Positions 54,161-62,700 of a stretch of DNA of 64,000 nt are shown here, piece after piece. The first letter of the stretch is position 1. Every line of letters begins with the position of its first letter. The position numbers and the translations under genes are program-made. Source of the stretch: Pleomorphomonas sp. JP5 (lineage in GTDB: Bacteria; Pseudomonadota; Alphaproteobacteria; Rhizobiales; Pleomorphomonadaceae); the NCBI RefSeq assembly GCF_023721815.1, contig NZ_JAMDLI010000003.1, positions 62,001-126,000 on the forward strand, given 5' to 3'. The notes beneath the pieces are model-generated. The model was not told the origin of the DNA. It worked only from the letters and a program-made list of their open reading frames with translations, and did not search any database.

Positions 54161-55057
54161 ATGCGCGTCGTAACCGATTTCCGCTCGGAACCGCCCTTCG
54201 AGATTCTGTCCCCCGTGGAGCAGGCGCATCCCTTCGTCTTCAACTCGCCGCACTCGGGCAACGCCTACCCGGAAGACTTTCTCGCGGCGAGCCGACTCGA
54301 CAGTCGGCGCATCCGCCTGTCCGAGGACGCGCATGTGGACAAGCTGTTCATGCATGCCGTTTCGGTTGGCGCGCCGCTGCTCAGGGCGCATTTCCCGCGC
54401 GCCTATCTCGATGTCAACCGCGAGCCCTACGAACTCGATCCGCGCATGTTCGATGGACGGCTGCCTGCCTTCGCCAATGTCCGCTCCATTCGGGTGGCCG
54501 GTGGCCTTGGAACGGTGCCGCGCGTCATTTCCGAGAGCGAGGAGATCTATGCCGGGCCGATGCCGATCGAGGTTGCGCTCGACCGCATCGAGGCGCTTTA
54601 CAAGCCATACCACGCCGCGCTGACGCGGCTCCTGGCCCAGACGCACGTGCGCTTCGGCCGCGCCGTGCTGATCGATTGCCATTCGATGCCGTCGTCGGTC
54701 AGGGGGCAGGAGACCAAGGGACGGTCCGACTTCGTGCTCGGCGACCGTCACGGCACGTCCGCCTCGCGCGCCCTGATCGACCATGCCGCCGGTGCGCTGT
54801 CCTCACTCGGCTACAAGGTGGCGATCAACCGCCCCTATGCCGGTGGCTTCATCACCGAGCATTACGGCCGCCCTGCCAAGGGGCTGCATGCCCTGCAGAT
54901 CGAGATCAACCGGGCGCTCTACATGGACGAGAAGACGTTAGAGCCGCACTCGGGCTTCGTTCGCCTTACCGCCGAACTTGCCGATTTCATCGAGGGTTTG
55001 ACGCGACTGCCGCTCGAAGTGGTCTGCCCGTCGCCCGGTCGCTTCGCGGCCGAATGA
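54161..55057 (+). CDS. N-formylglutamate amidohydrolase (second copy)
   Basis: A 298-residue FGase-family zinc hydrolase, closer to the classical HutG-2 type than the first copy. HPFVFNSPHSGNAYPEDFLAASRLD, AYLDVNREPYELDPRMFDG, VLIDCHSMPSS, VLGDRHGTSAS and GGFITEHYGRP cover the metal ligands and active site. ATG 54161 follows GGAGAGGG; ATG 54125 is possible. Its last 21 bases are repeated 32 bases downstream. Together with the downstream small RNA and hisN it forms a rhizobial-type neighbourhood. Confidence 0.88.
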   Translation: MRVVTDFRSEPPFEILSPVEQAHPFVFNSPHSGNAYPEDFLAASRLDSRRIRLSEDAHVDKLFMHAVSVGAPLLRAHFPRAYLDVNREPYELDPRMFDGRLPAFANVRSIRVAGGLGTVPRVISESEEIYAGPMPIEVALDRIEALYKPYHAALTRLLAQTHVRFGRAVLIDCHSMPSSVRGQETKGRSDFVLGDRHGTSASRALIDHAAGALSSLGYKVAINRPYAGGFITEHYGRPAKGLHALQIEINRALYMDEKTLEPHSGFVRLTAELADFIEGLTRLPLEVVCPSPGRFAAE

Positions 55058-55089
55058 TTGCAACCCGGGGTCGCTTCGCGGCTGAATGA
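55037..55089 (+). repeat. direct repeat of the FGase gene end
   Basis: The 21-base gene end at 55037-55057, including the TGA stop, recurs at 55069-55089 with one mismatch, 32 bases apart. It reads as a small tandem duplication of the 3' end. Confidence 0.8.
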
Positions 55090-55190
55090 CCCCTGGCGGC
55101 CCTGCCGCCGAGCGGTGTCTTGCAAACTTTGAAACGTTTTCAGAAAATCACTTCGCTGGCGCCGGTCGGCCTTGCGGGATAGGCTGAGAA

Positions 55191-55279
55191 TAAAAAAGGG
55201 GCCGTCGCAAAAGCGGCGGCCCAAGTCTTAGGGAGGAAACGCCCAAGGAGGGCGGGCAGCGCGGAAACCCACGCTGCAC
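55191..55279 (-). ncRNA. mmgR: suhB/mmgR-like trans-acting small RNA
   Basis: A minus-strand transcript of about 90 bases. It would form a first hairpin (GCAGCG/CGCTGC, 55256-55277), a second CGCCC-TCCTT-GGGCG hairpin (55240-55254), an unpaired TTTCCTCCCTAAGACTT segment with an anti-Shine-Dalgarno CCTCCC, and a terminator (stem 55199-55208/55213-55222, loop TTTT, then TTTTTT). From memory this matches the alphaproteobacterial suhB RNA family, which includes mmgR of Sinorhizobium; the position next to FGase and a suhB-type phosphatase gene supports that. In Sinorhizobium mmgR limits polyhydroxybutyrate accumulation under nitrogen stress. Confidence 0.8.
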
Positions 55280-55285
55280 CCGTAC

Positions 55286-55314
55286 ACAATGCCTACTTTC
55301 GTCGTATTGGTCAA
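55286..55314 (-). promoter_or_regulatory. promoter of the small RNA
   Basis: On the minus strand TTGACC (55309-55314), 17-base spacer, CATTGT (55286-55291); predicted transcription start near 55279. Confidence 0.65.
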
Positions 55315-55505
55315 CCCCTCGCGGTAGAAAGTGCACCGACTACTCGCGTTCTGGTGGGGGTGGCATCATTGTGAACTAGGGCCGTCAGAAAGCGAGAAAT
55401 TGCCTTTCTTTGAATCCAAAAATAAAAACAACGGGATGAACCGATCGGTGAAATGGGGTCGCAACGTTGCTCCCCGTTTCGCCCTATGTGGGAAACATAT
55501 CGGAT

Positions 55506-56339
55506 ATGCAGATCACACCTATCTCCAGGGCCTTCTTTGACCGGCTGGCCGATGCGGCTTCGGCGGCGATCCTGCCGCATTTCCGGACCGCGCTTGCCGT
55601 CGAGAACAAGCTTGAGGACGCCTTCGATCCGGTGACGGTCGCCGACAAGGCCGGCGAGGTGGCCATGCGCAAGCTGATTGAAGCCACCCACCCCGAACAC
55701 GGCATTCTCGGCGAGGAGTTCGGCAATGTCGGGCTCGATCGCGAGCGCGTATGGGTGCTCGATCCGGTGGACGGCACGCGGTCGTTCATCGCCGGCATTC
55801 CGCTTTGGGGCACGCTGATCGGCCTTCGGGCCGGCGACAAGGCGGTGCAGGGCATGATGGCCCAGCCCTTCACCGGCGAACGCTTCTACGGCGACGGCGT
55901 CACGGCCACCTATACGGGACCGGGCGGGGAGCGCTCCCTCAGGACGCGGTCCTGTGGCGACATTTCCCAGGCGACGCTGTTCACCACGTCGCTTCGGCCG
56001 TTCTCGGGCCGCGAGCGGGAGGCCTACCTTTCCGTCGAGGCGCAGGCCAAGCTCGTCCGCTACAGCGCCGACTGCTACGCCTATTGCATGGTCGCGGCCG
56101 GGCAGGCCGATCTCGTCATCGAGGCGGGTCTGCAGCCCTATGACATCACGGCGCTGATTCCGGTGATCGAAGGGGCGGGCGGCGTCGTCACGTCGTGGAC
56201 CGGCGGCAGCGCCGTCGACGGCGGCCGCGTGGTGGCGAGCGGCGACCCGCGCCTGCACGAGCAGGTCTTGAAGCTGCTGGCTTCCGGCTTGTCGGGCGCC
56301 GCGACGGCGTCCGGCGTCATTCCGACGAGCCGGGGATGA
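55506..56339 (+). CDS. hisN: histidinol-phosphatase/inositol-monophosphatase-family enzyme
   Basis: A 277-residue Mg-dependent phosphatase of the IMPase fold. DPVTVADKAGE, GEEFG and WVLDPVDGTRSFIAGIPLWGTLIGL are the three metal-site motifs; DCYAYCMVAAGQADLVIEAGLQPYDITALIPVIEGAGG is the C-terminal block. GTRSFIAGIPLWG points to histidinol-phosphatase (HisN) rather than SuhB. It would dephosphorylate histidinol-phosphate in histidine synthesis. Its 3' end overlaps the convergent hydrolase gene by 23 bases. The start ATG 55506 has only a weak ribosome-binding site. Confidence 0.87.
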   Translation: MQITPISRAFFDRLADAASAAILPHFRTALAVENKLEDAFDPVTVADKAGEVAMRKLIEATHPEHGILGEEFGNVGLDRERVWVLDPVDGTRSFIAGIPLWGTLIGLRAGDKAVQGMMAQPFTGERFYGDGVTATYTGPGGERSLRTRSCGDISQATLFTTSLRPFSGREREAYLSVEAQAKLVRYSADCYAYCMVAAGQADLVIEAGLQPYDITALIPVIEGAGGVVTSWTGGSAVDGGRVVASGDPRLHEQVLKLLASGLSGAATASGVIPTSRG

Positions 56340-57264
56340 AGGCGTCGAAGGCCGCCCAGAACTGGGCGGCGTAGACCTCGCGCTCCATCATGATCTCGTG
56401 GCGGGCGCCATGGATCAGGACATAGGCCGGGTTGCGCAGGCGGCGGGCCATGGTCTCGATGGCGAGGCGGCTGACCACCGTGTCGGCGCCGGAGTTGACC
56501 AGCATCACCGGCGCGGCCGTGTTGTTGGCGAGGCCAGGCGCGGCGAGGCGGTCGAACATGCGCGTTGCCGCCACCACCCAGCCCAGCGTCGGCGCGGCGA
56601 GTCGGTAGACGGGCTGGGCGGCGCAGATTGCCTCGTTGAGCCGGTAGCGGTCAGGGTCCGAAGTGAGCGGGTTGCGCTCGAAGCTTCTCGCCTTGCTCGC
56701 CCGACGGCGCTGGCCGGGGATATAGCGAGAGCCTGCGCCAAAGTAGACGGCGAGGCGCAGCAGCATGCGCCGGAGTCCGGGCATGGTCGTCCGCTGCGGC
56801 AGGCCGAGCATGGGCGCCGTCAACACCAACCTGTCGAAGGTCGGTGCCAGGAAGCGGCCGGCGGCAAGGAGAATGCCGCCGCCCATCGAATGGCCCAGCG
56901 CGAAGTAGGGCGGCGGACAGTCCGGCAACACGACGCGGCGACGGAAGGCCTCGATGTCGCGCAGATAGTGGCGGAAGGAACGGACGTGCCCCTTGCCGGG
57001 GTCGTCCGCCATGCGAGTGGAGCCTCCCTGGCCGCGCCACTCGAGGATCGCCACCGCGAATCCGCGCTGCCTCAGCCGCTCTATGACGTGAAAATACTTC
57101 TCGATGGTCTCCGACCAGCCGGGAAACAGGCAGACCGTACCCTTGGCGCCGCCCGGCAATGCCGGCCAGCGCGCGGTGCGCAGTCGCACGCCGTCCGACG
57201 TCGAAATCATCTCCAGCCGGCAGCCGGCCGGGATCGGGTTATCGGCGAGGTCGAGAAGATCCAT
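56317..57264 (-). CDS. alpha/beta hydrolase (lysophospholipase/monoacylglycerol lipase type)
   Basis: A 315-residue serine hydrolase. The nucleophile elbow is GHSMGG with Ser126; LFPGWSETIEKYFHVIERLRQRGFAVAILEWRGQGGSTR is the oxyanion-hole and family block of PldB/monoacylglycerol lipases; the acid and base lie in VNSGADTVVS and IHGARHEIMME. No signal peptide. Probably cleaves lysophospholipids or monoacylglycerols. Confidence 0.87.
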   Translation of the reverse strand: MDLLDLADNPIPAGCRLEMISTSDGVRLRTARWPALPGGAKGTVCLFPGWSETIEKYFHVIERLRQRGFAVAILEWRGQGGSTRMADDPGKGHVRSFRHYLRDIEAFRRRVVLPDCPPPYFALGHSMGGGILLAAGRFLAPTFDRLVLTAPMLGLPQRTTMPGLRRMLLRLAVYFGAGSRYIPGQRRRASKARSFERNPLTSDPDRYRLNEAICAAQPVYRLAAPTLGWVVAATRMFDRLAAPGLANNTAAPVMLVNSGADTVVSRLAIETMARRLRNPAYVLIHGARHEIMMEREVYAAQFWAAFDAFIPGSSE

Positions 57265-57372
57265 GGGCGCTCCCCGGCGACTGATTGGAGCCGCCGCCGT
57301 GCCGGTTCTAGCACGGAGCCGAGGGCTGATGCCATCACCGGACCGCTCTGGAAAACGATCGTCGCCACCCCT

Positions 57373-57400
57373 CTTGAAAACCGAATCCGTCGCCCCAAAT
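57373..57400 (+). promoter_or_regulatory. sigma32-type heat-shock promoter of hsp20
   Basis: CTTGAAA (57373-57379), 13-base spacer, CCCCAAAT (57393-57400), close to the RpoH consensus CTTGAAA / CCCCATNT. Predicted start near 57407 gives a leader of about 104 bases. Confidence 0.75.
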
Positions 57401-57406
57401 CAAGGA

Positions 57407-57510
57407 ACGCGGACGCCCAACGGGTCCGCGGCGACCGGACGTTCCGCCTCGGAGAGGGGAACAGAAAACCGGTCGGCCAACCCAAGACTGTCGCTCACAT
57501 GGAGGACATC
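57407..57510 (+). promoter_or_regulatory. ROSE-type RNA thermometer in hsp20 leader
   Basis: The 3' hairpin pairs TGTC and CTC (57489-57492, 57494-57496) with GAG and GACA (57502-57508), leaving G57493 unpaired inside TCGCT, the defining ROSE feature. The Shine-Dalgarno GGAGGA (57501-57506) is buried in the stem 4 bases before the start codon. A further GCGGAC/GTCCGC hairpin lies at about 57409-57429. Heat would melt the weak stem and free the site. Confidence 0.8.
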
Positions 57511-57972
57511 ATGCGTAATTTCGACCTTTCTCCGCTCTATCGCTCGACCATCGGTTTTGATCGCCTGTTCTCGCTGCTCGACCAGGTTTCGACCAGCGAC
57601 GCGTCGGCCCAGTCCTATCCGCCCTACAACATCGAGCGCACCGGCGAGAATGCCTATCGCATCACCATCGCCGTGGCGGGCTTTTCCGAGGACGAGCTGA
57701 CGATCGAGGCGCGCGAAGCCGTGCTGACGGTCAAGGGCGAGAAGAAGCCCGAAGCCGAGGACAACGGTCACGAGATGCTCTATCGCGGCATCGCCGCCCG
57801 CGCTTTCGAGCGCCGCTTCCAGCTTGCCGATCATGTCGAGGTGAAGGGCGCCTCGCTCGAGCACGGCCTCCTGCACGTCGATCTTGTGCGCGACATTCCC
57901 GAGAGCAAGCGGGCGCGCACCATTCCGATCGGCAAGGGCGAGGCCCCGCAGATCGAGGCGACCCTCAACTGA
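57511..57972 (+). CDS. small heat-shock protein (Hsp20/IbpA type)
   Basis: A 153-residue ATP-independent holdase chaperone. The alpha-crystallin domain spans about residues 33-135 (YNIERTGENAYRITIAVAGFSEDELTIEAREAVLTVKGEKK), and the C-terminus has the I-X-I-type anchor in ARTIPIG. The N-terminus MRNFDLSPLYRSTIGFDRLFSLLDQ is the class A rhizobial IbpA pattern. ATG 57511 is placed by GGAGGA; a very long open frame in the same phase upstream is antisense shadow of the hydrolase gene. Controlled by a sigma32 promoter and a ROSE element. Confidence 0.95.
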   Translation: MRNFDLSPLYRSTIGFDRLFSLLDQVSTSDASAQSYPPYNIERTGENAYRITIAVAGFSEDELTIEAREAVLTVKGEKKPEAEDNGHEMLYRGIAARAFERRFQLADHVEVKGASLEHGLLHVDLVRDIPESKRARTIPIGKGEAPQIEATLN

Positions 57973-58036
57973 GCTGATCCGCGATGGCGAGCGGAGATCG
58001 CTTCGCTCGCCGATCGACGAGATGGCAAGAACGACG

Positions 58037-58063
58037 AAGGGCGCCCCGCAAGGGACGCCCTTT
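58037..58063. terminator. bidirectional terminator between hsp20 and threonine aldolase gene
   Basis: AAGGGCGCCC and GGGACGCCCTT arms with one mismatch, followed by TTT; lies between convergent genes. Confidence 0.65.
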
Positions 58064-58089
58064 CCGCATGCTCTTCCCGACGCTGTCGA

Positions 58090-59142
58090 TTACTTGCCGA
58101 GCGCCTTGAGGAAATGGTCCACTTCGTGGGCGGCGGTGGCGAAGGAGGTGACGAGGCGGACGAGATCCTCGTCGTCGCGCGGCTTCTCTTCGTCTGCGAG
58201 GCCGTCCGGATTCCACTCGTAGAACTGGCCGCCGGCCGCCTTGAGGCGGGCGCTGACCGCCTTCGGCCATATGGCGAACACTTCGTTGGCTTCCGGCTCC
58301 CACAGGATGCGGGCGGTGGAGAGCTGGCCGATGCCGGTGGCGAGGCGCTTGGCCATGGTGTTGGCGTGGAAGGCGTTGTCCAGCCAGTGGCCACGGTCGA
58401 AATAACCCTGGAACTGGGTGGCGACGAAGCGGCTCTTGGAGAACAGCTGACCGGCGCGCTTCCTGATGTAGCCGAAATCCTCGGCCTTCTTGGCGTTGAA
58501 GAAGACGACGGCCTCGGCGCACCAGCAGCCGTTCTTGGTGCCGCCAAAGGACAGCACGTCGACGCCGGCCTTCCAGGTGATGTCGGCTGGCTGGCAGCCG
58601 AGGAAGGCGAGCGCGTTGGCGAGGCGGGCGCCATCCATGTGGACCTTCAGGCCGTAGGCGTGGGCGACGGCGGCGAGCGCGGTCACTTCCTCCACCGTAT
58701 AGACGGTGCCCCATTCGGTGGACTGGCTGAGGGAGACGGCGACCGGCCGGCCATGATGGACGGCGGCCGGGAAGTAGCGCGAGATCGCCGCTTCGAGCCC
58801 GTCGGGCGTCAGCTTGCCGCGAGCGCCGGGAATGCTGACCAGGCGACCGCCCGACAGGAACTCCGGCGCGCCGGCTTCGTCGCAGGCGATGTGCGCCACG
58901 TCGTGGCAGAGAACGATGCCGGCCGGCTTCATCACCGAGGCGAGCGACAGCGAATTGGCTGCCGTGCCCGTGGCAACGAAGAACACGGAAACGTCGTGCT
59001 CGAACACTTCGGAGAACCAGTCGACGGCGACCCGCGTCTGGTCGTCGGCGCCATAGGCGGGAACGGAGCCGTTTCCGGCATTCGCTAGAGCATTGGCCAC
59101 TTGCGCCGAAGCGCCGGCCCAGTTGTCGCTGGCAAAGTACAT
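58090..59142 (-). CDS. ltaE: low-specificity L-threonine aldolase
   Basis: A 350-residue PLP enzyme that splits L-threonine or L-allo-threonine into glycine and acetaldehyde. MYFASDNWAGAS starts the family core; the cofactor lysine is Lys203 in SFGGTKNGCW; HMDGARLANAL supplies the Asp for the PLP ring. A longer frame from ATG 59202 exists, without a ribosome-binding site; I prefer ATG 59142 by family length. Confidence 0.9.
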   Translation of the reverse strand: MYFASDNWAGASAQVANALANAGNGSVPAYGADDQTRVAVDWFSEVFEHDVSVFFVATGTAANSLSLASVMKPAGIVLCHDVAHIACDEAGAPEFLSGGRLVSIPGARGKLTPDGLEAAISRYFPAAVHHGRPVAVSLSQSTEWGTVYTVEEVTALAAVAHAYGLKVHMDGARLANALAFLGCQPADITWKAGVDVLSFGGTKNGCWCAEAVVFFNAKKAEDFGYIRKRAGQLFSKSRFVATQFQGYFDRGHWLDNAFHANTMAKRLATGIGQLSTARILWEPEANEVFAIWPKAVSARLKAAGGQFYEWNPDGLADEEKPRDDEDLVRLVTSFATAAHEVDHFLKALGK

Positions 59143-59725
59143 GGAGCCCAGTTTAGCCTTGTCGAGCTCGGGCGACAGCCGCCGAGTTTGCGCACCACCC
59201 ATGCAGACCGTTCATGCCGACGTCAATCCGGATTTCGCCCCCAAATAAATGGGTCAGGATGGTTGACGGGACAGTAAGGTTATGCAAATAACGCATCGCG
59301 CATTCGGGACCGCGATAGTTTGGCTCCAAATGCGCGGATCTGGGGGCTCGGGCCCGACTTTCGGAGGAAAGGACGGCCATCGCGTTTTCCCGAGTTCATC
59401 CGTCGCGGTTTTTGCTTGCCTCGCAGGGGCAACGGGTGCAAAGCGCGAACGGGAGGATTCCGGGGGAGGAGTGAGCTTCGGGATCATCTGGCGAACGGCT
59501 ATCGAAGCTGTCTCCTTGTTCCGGTTGTACGGGATGAGGACGACGGCTGTCGCTGTCGCGTCGTCCGGTGAAAGCGCCGGGGCGGCATTGCCAACGAGGA
59601 CGGGCGGTCAACAGCGTGATTGTGAGCGGGTATATAATGTATGCCCCGCTTGTCGCGCGGAGACGCCCCGGAAAGAGACACCCTACGGCGGAGGAAATCC
59701 GCCGCATACTGATGAGGACTTCGCC
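59143..59725. promoter_or_regulatory. divergent region of ltaE and gltB
   Basis: 583 bases with no supportable gene. A perfect -10 TATAAT at 59633-59638, with a poor -35 (GTCAAC, 59608-59613, 19-base spacing), is the best gltB promoter candidate and would give a leader of about 80 bases. The long minus-strand frame here is antisense shadow of gltB. Confidence 0.45.
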
Positions 59726-62700
59726 ATGAAGACGCTCGACGAACCGATGCCGCACCTCGCGCCCTCCGCGCCGAATGCCGCAACGAGCGCCACGCGCACG
59801 CCGGCAGACGCGATCGCCGACATCCGGCGAGAAGCCGGGGCGGAGGGCCTCTACAGCGCCCAGCACGAGCACGACGCCTGCGGCGTCGGCTTCGTCGCCG
59901 ACATCAGGGGGCGCAAGAGCCACCAGATCGTCAAGGACGCCCTCTACGTGCTCGAGAACCTCGAGCATCGCGGCGCCGTTGGTGCCGATCCGCTGATGGG
60001 CGATGGCGCCGGCATTCTGGTGCAGATCCCGCATCTGTTCTTTTCCGAGGAGTGTCGCAAGCTCGGCTTCAGCTTGCCGGACGCGGGTGCCTATGGCGTC
60101 GCCCAGCTGTTCCTGCCGCAGGACGAGGCCGAGCGCAGCCGCGCCATTGAGATCGTCGAGCGGTCGGTGAAGGGCGAGGGGCTCGAAATCCTCGGCTGGC
60201 GCGACGTTCCGGTCGACAACTCTGCCCTGTCGGACGGCGTCAGGGCGACGGAGCCGGTGCAGCGCCAGCTCTTCGTGACGCTGCCGGGCGTCTCCGACCT
60301 CGAGTTTCTGGAGCGCAAGCTCTACATCGCCCGCAAGGTGCTCTCGGGCGACGTCTACGAGGCCGATTGGAACGGCGCCACCAAGCGCGACCAGGACTCC
60401 TTCTATGTGGTGTCCTTCTCCTCGCGCACCGTCGTCTACAAGGGCATGTTCCTGAGCTATCAGGTCAAGCGCTACTATCCCGATCTCTCGGACCCCCGGT
60501 TCGAGTCGGCGCTGGCGCTTGTCCATCAGCGCTTCTCGACCAACACCTTCCCGTCCTGGAAGCTGGCGCATCCCTACCGCATGGTCGCCCACAACGGCGA
60601 GATCAACACGCTGCGCGGCAACGTCAACTGGATGTACGCCCGCCAGGCGACCACCACCTCCAAGGTGTTCGGCGAGGACATCGAGAAGATCTGGCCGATC
60701 TCCTACGAGGGCCAGTCCGACACCGCCTGCTTCGACAACGCGCTGGAGTTCCTCTTGCGTGGCGGCTACTCGCTGCCCCACGCCGTGATGACGCTCATCC
60801 CCGAGGCCTGGGCCGGCAACGAGAGCATGGATGCCGAGCGCAAGGCTTTCTATGAGTATCACGCCGCCATCATGGAGCCGTGGGATGGGCCGGCCGCCGT
60901 CGCCTTCACCGACGGTCGGCAGATCGGCGCCACGCTCGATCGCAACGGCCTGCGTCCGGCCCGCTATGTCGTCACCGACGACGACCGGGTGATCCTCGCC
61001 TCCGAGAGCGGCACCCTGCCGATCCCGGAAGAGAAGATCGTCCAGAAGTGGCGCCTGCAGCCGGGCAAGATGCTGCTGATCGACCTTGTCGAAGGCCGCA
61101 TCATCTCCGACGACGAGATCAAGAAGACGATCTCGACGGCGCAGCCCTATGCCGACTGGATCCACGACACCCAGCTGGTTCTCGAGGACTTGCCGGCGGT
61201 GCGCGCCCGCGCGCCCAAGTCGGCCGAAAACCTCCTCGATCTGCAGCAGGCCTTCGGCTACAGCCAGGAAGACCTGAAGGTGCTGATGGCGCCGATGGCC
61301 ACCAACGGCATGGAAGCCACCGGCTCGATGGGCACCGACACGCCGATCTCGGTGCTGTCGTCGCAGTCCAAGCTGCTCTACACCTACTTCAAGCAGAACT
61401 TCGCCCAGGTGACCAACCCGCCGATCGACCCGATCCGCGAGGAGCTGGTCATGAGCCTCGTCTCGTTCATCGGTCCGCGCCCGAACCTGTTCGATCGCGG
61501 GGGTGACGACGCGCACAAGCGGCTCGAGGTGCGTCAGCCGATCCTGACCAACGAGGATCTCGAGAAGATCCGCTCGATCGAGACTCTCGACGGGTCGGGC
61601 TTCAAGACCATCACCATCGACATCACCTATCCGGCGGCCAACGGTCCGGCCGGCATGCGGCCGGCGCTCGAAGCCATCTGCATCCAGGCCGAAGCGGCGG
61701 TGCGCATGTCGGCGGCCGGTCAGGTCTACAACATCATCGTGCTCAGCGACCGCATGGTCGGCGCCGAGCGCATCGGCATCCCGGCGCTGCTTGCCACGGC
61801 GGCCGTGCATCATCACCTCATCCGCAAGGGACTGCGCACCCAGGCCGGTCTGGTGGTGGAATCGGGTGAGCCGCGCGAAGTTCATCACTTCGCCTGCCTC
61901 GCCGGCTACGGCGCCGAGGCGATCAACCCGTATCTCGCCTTCGATACGCTGATCGCCATGAAGGACAAGCTGCCCAAGGGGCTCGACGAGAACAAGCTCG
62001 TCTACAGCTACATCAAGTCGATCGGCAAGGGTCTCCTGAAGATCATGTCGAAGATGGGCATCTCGACCTATCAGTCCTACTGCGGTGCCCAGATCTTCGA
62101 CGCCGTCGGCCTGTCGTCGCGCTTCGTGCAGAAGTATTTCTTCGGCACCGCTACCCGTATCGAAGGCGTCGGTCTCGACCAGATCGCCAAGGAGACGGTG
62201 GCCCGTCATGCCCGTGCCTTCGGCGCCGATCCGACGCTCGCCACCATGCTGGAAGTGGGTGGCGAATATGCGCAGCGCATGCGCGGCGAGGCGCATGTCT
62301 GGACGGCGGGTGTCATCGCCGGCCTGCAGCACGCCGTCCGCGCCAACTCCTTCGAGCAGTTCCAGAAGGAGTTCTCGGACACCGTCAACGCCCAGAGCGT
62401 GCAGGCGATGACCATCCGTGGCCTGTTCCGCATCAAGTCGGCCGAGGAGATCGGCCGCACGCCGGTGCCGCTCGACGAGGTCGAGCCGGCGCAGGACATC
62501 GTGCGGCGCTTTGCCACCGGCGCCATGAGCTATGGCTCGATCAGCCGCGAGGCGCACACCAACCTCGCCATCGCCATGAACCGGATCGGCGGACGCTCGA
62601 ACACTGGCGAGGGCGGCGAGGAGGCCGATCGTTTCGTGCCGCTGCCGTCGGGCGACAGTCTTCGCTCGGCGATCAAGCAGGTTGCCTCGGGCCGGTTTGG

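Larger units (their letters stand above)
55058..55505. other. intergenic region between second FGase gene and hisN
   Basis: 448 bases with no protein gene. It contains the second copy of the 21-base repeat (55069-55089), the minus-strand small RNA (55191-55279) with its promoter (55286-55314), and, from 55330, the leader of hisN, in which I see no clear promoter. Confidence 0.5.

Noticed and set aside
56398-57510. Long plus-strand extension upstream of hsp20
   Set aside because: It is the complement of the alpha/beta hydrolase gene and crosses the sigma32 promoter and ROSE leader.
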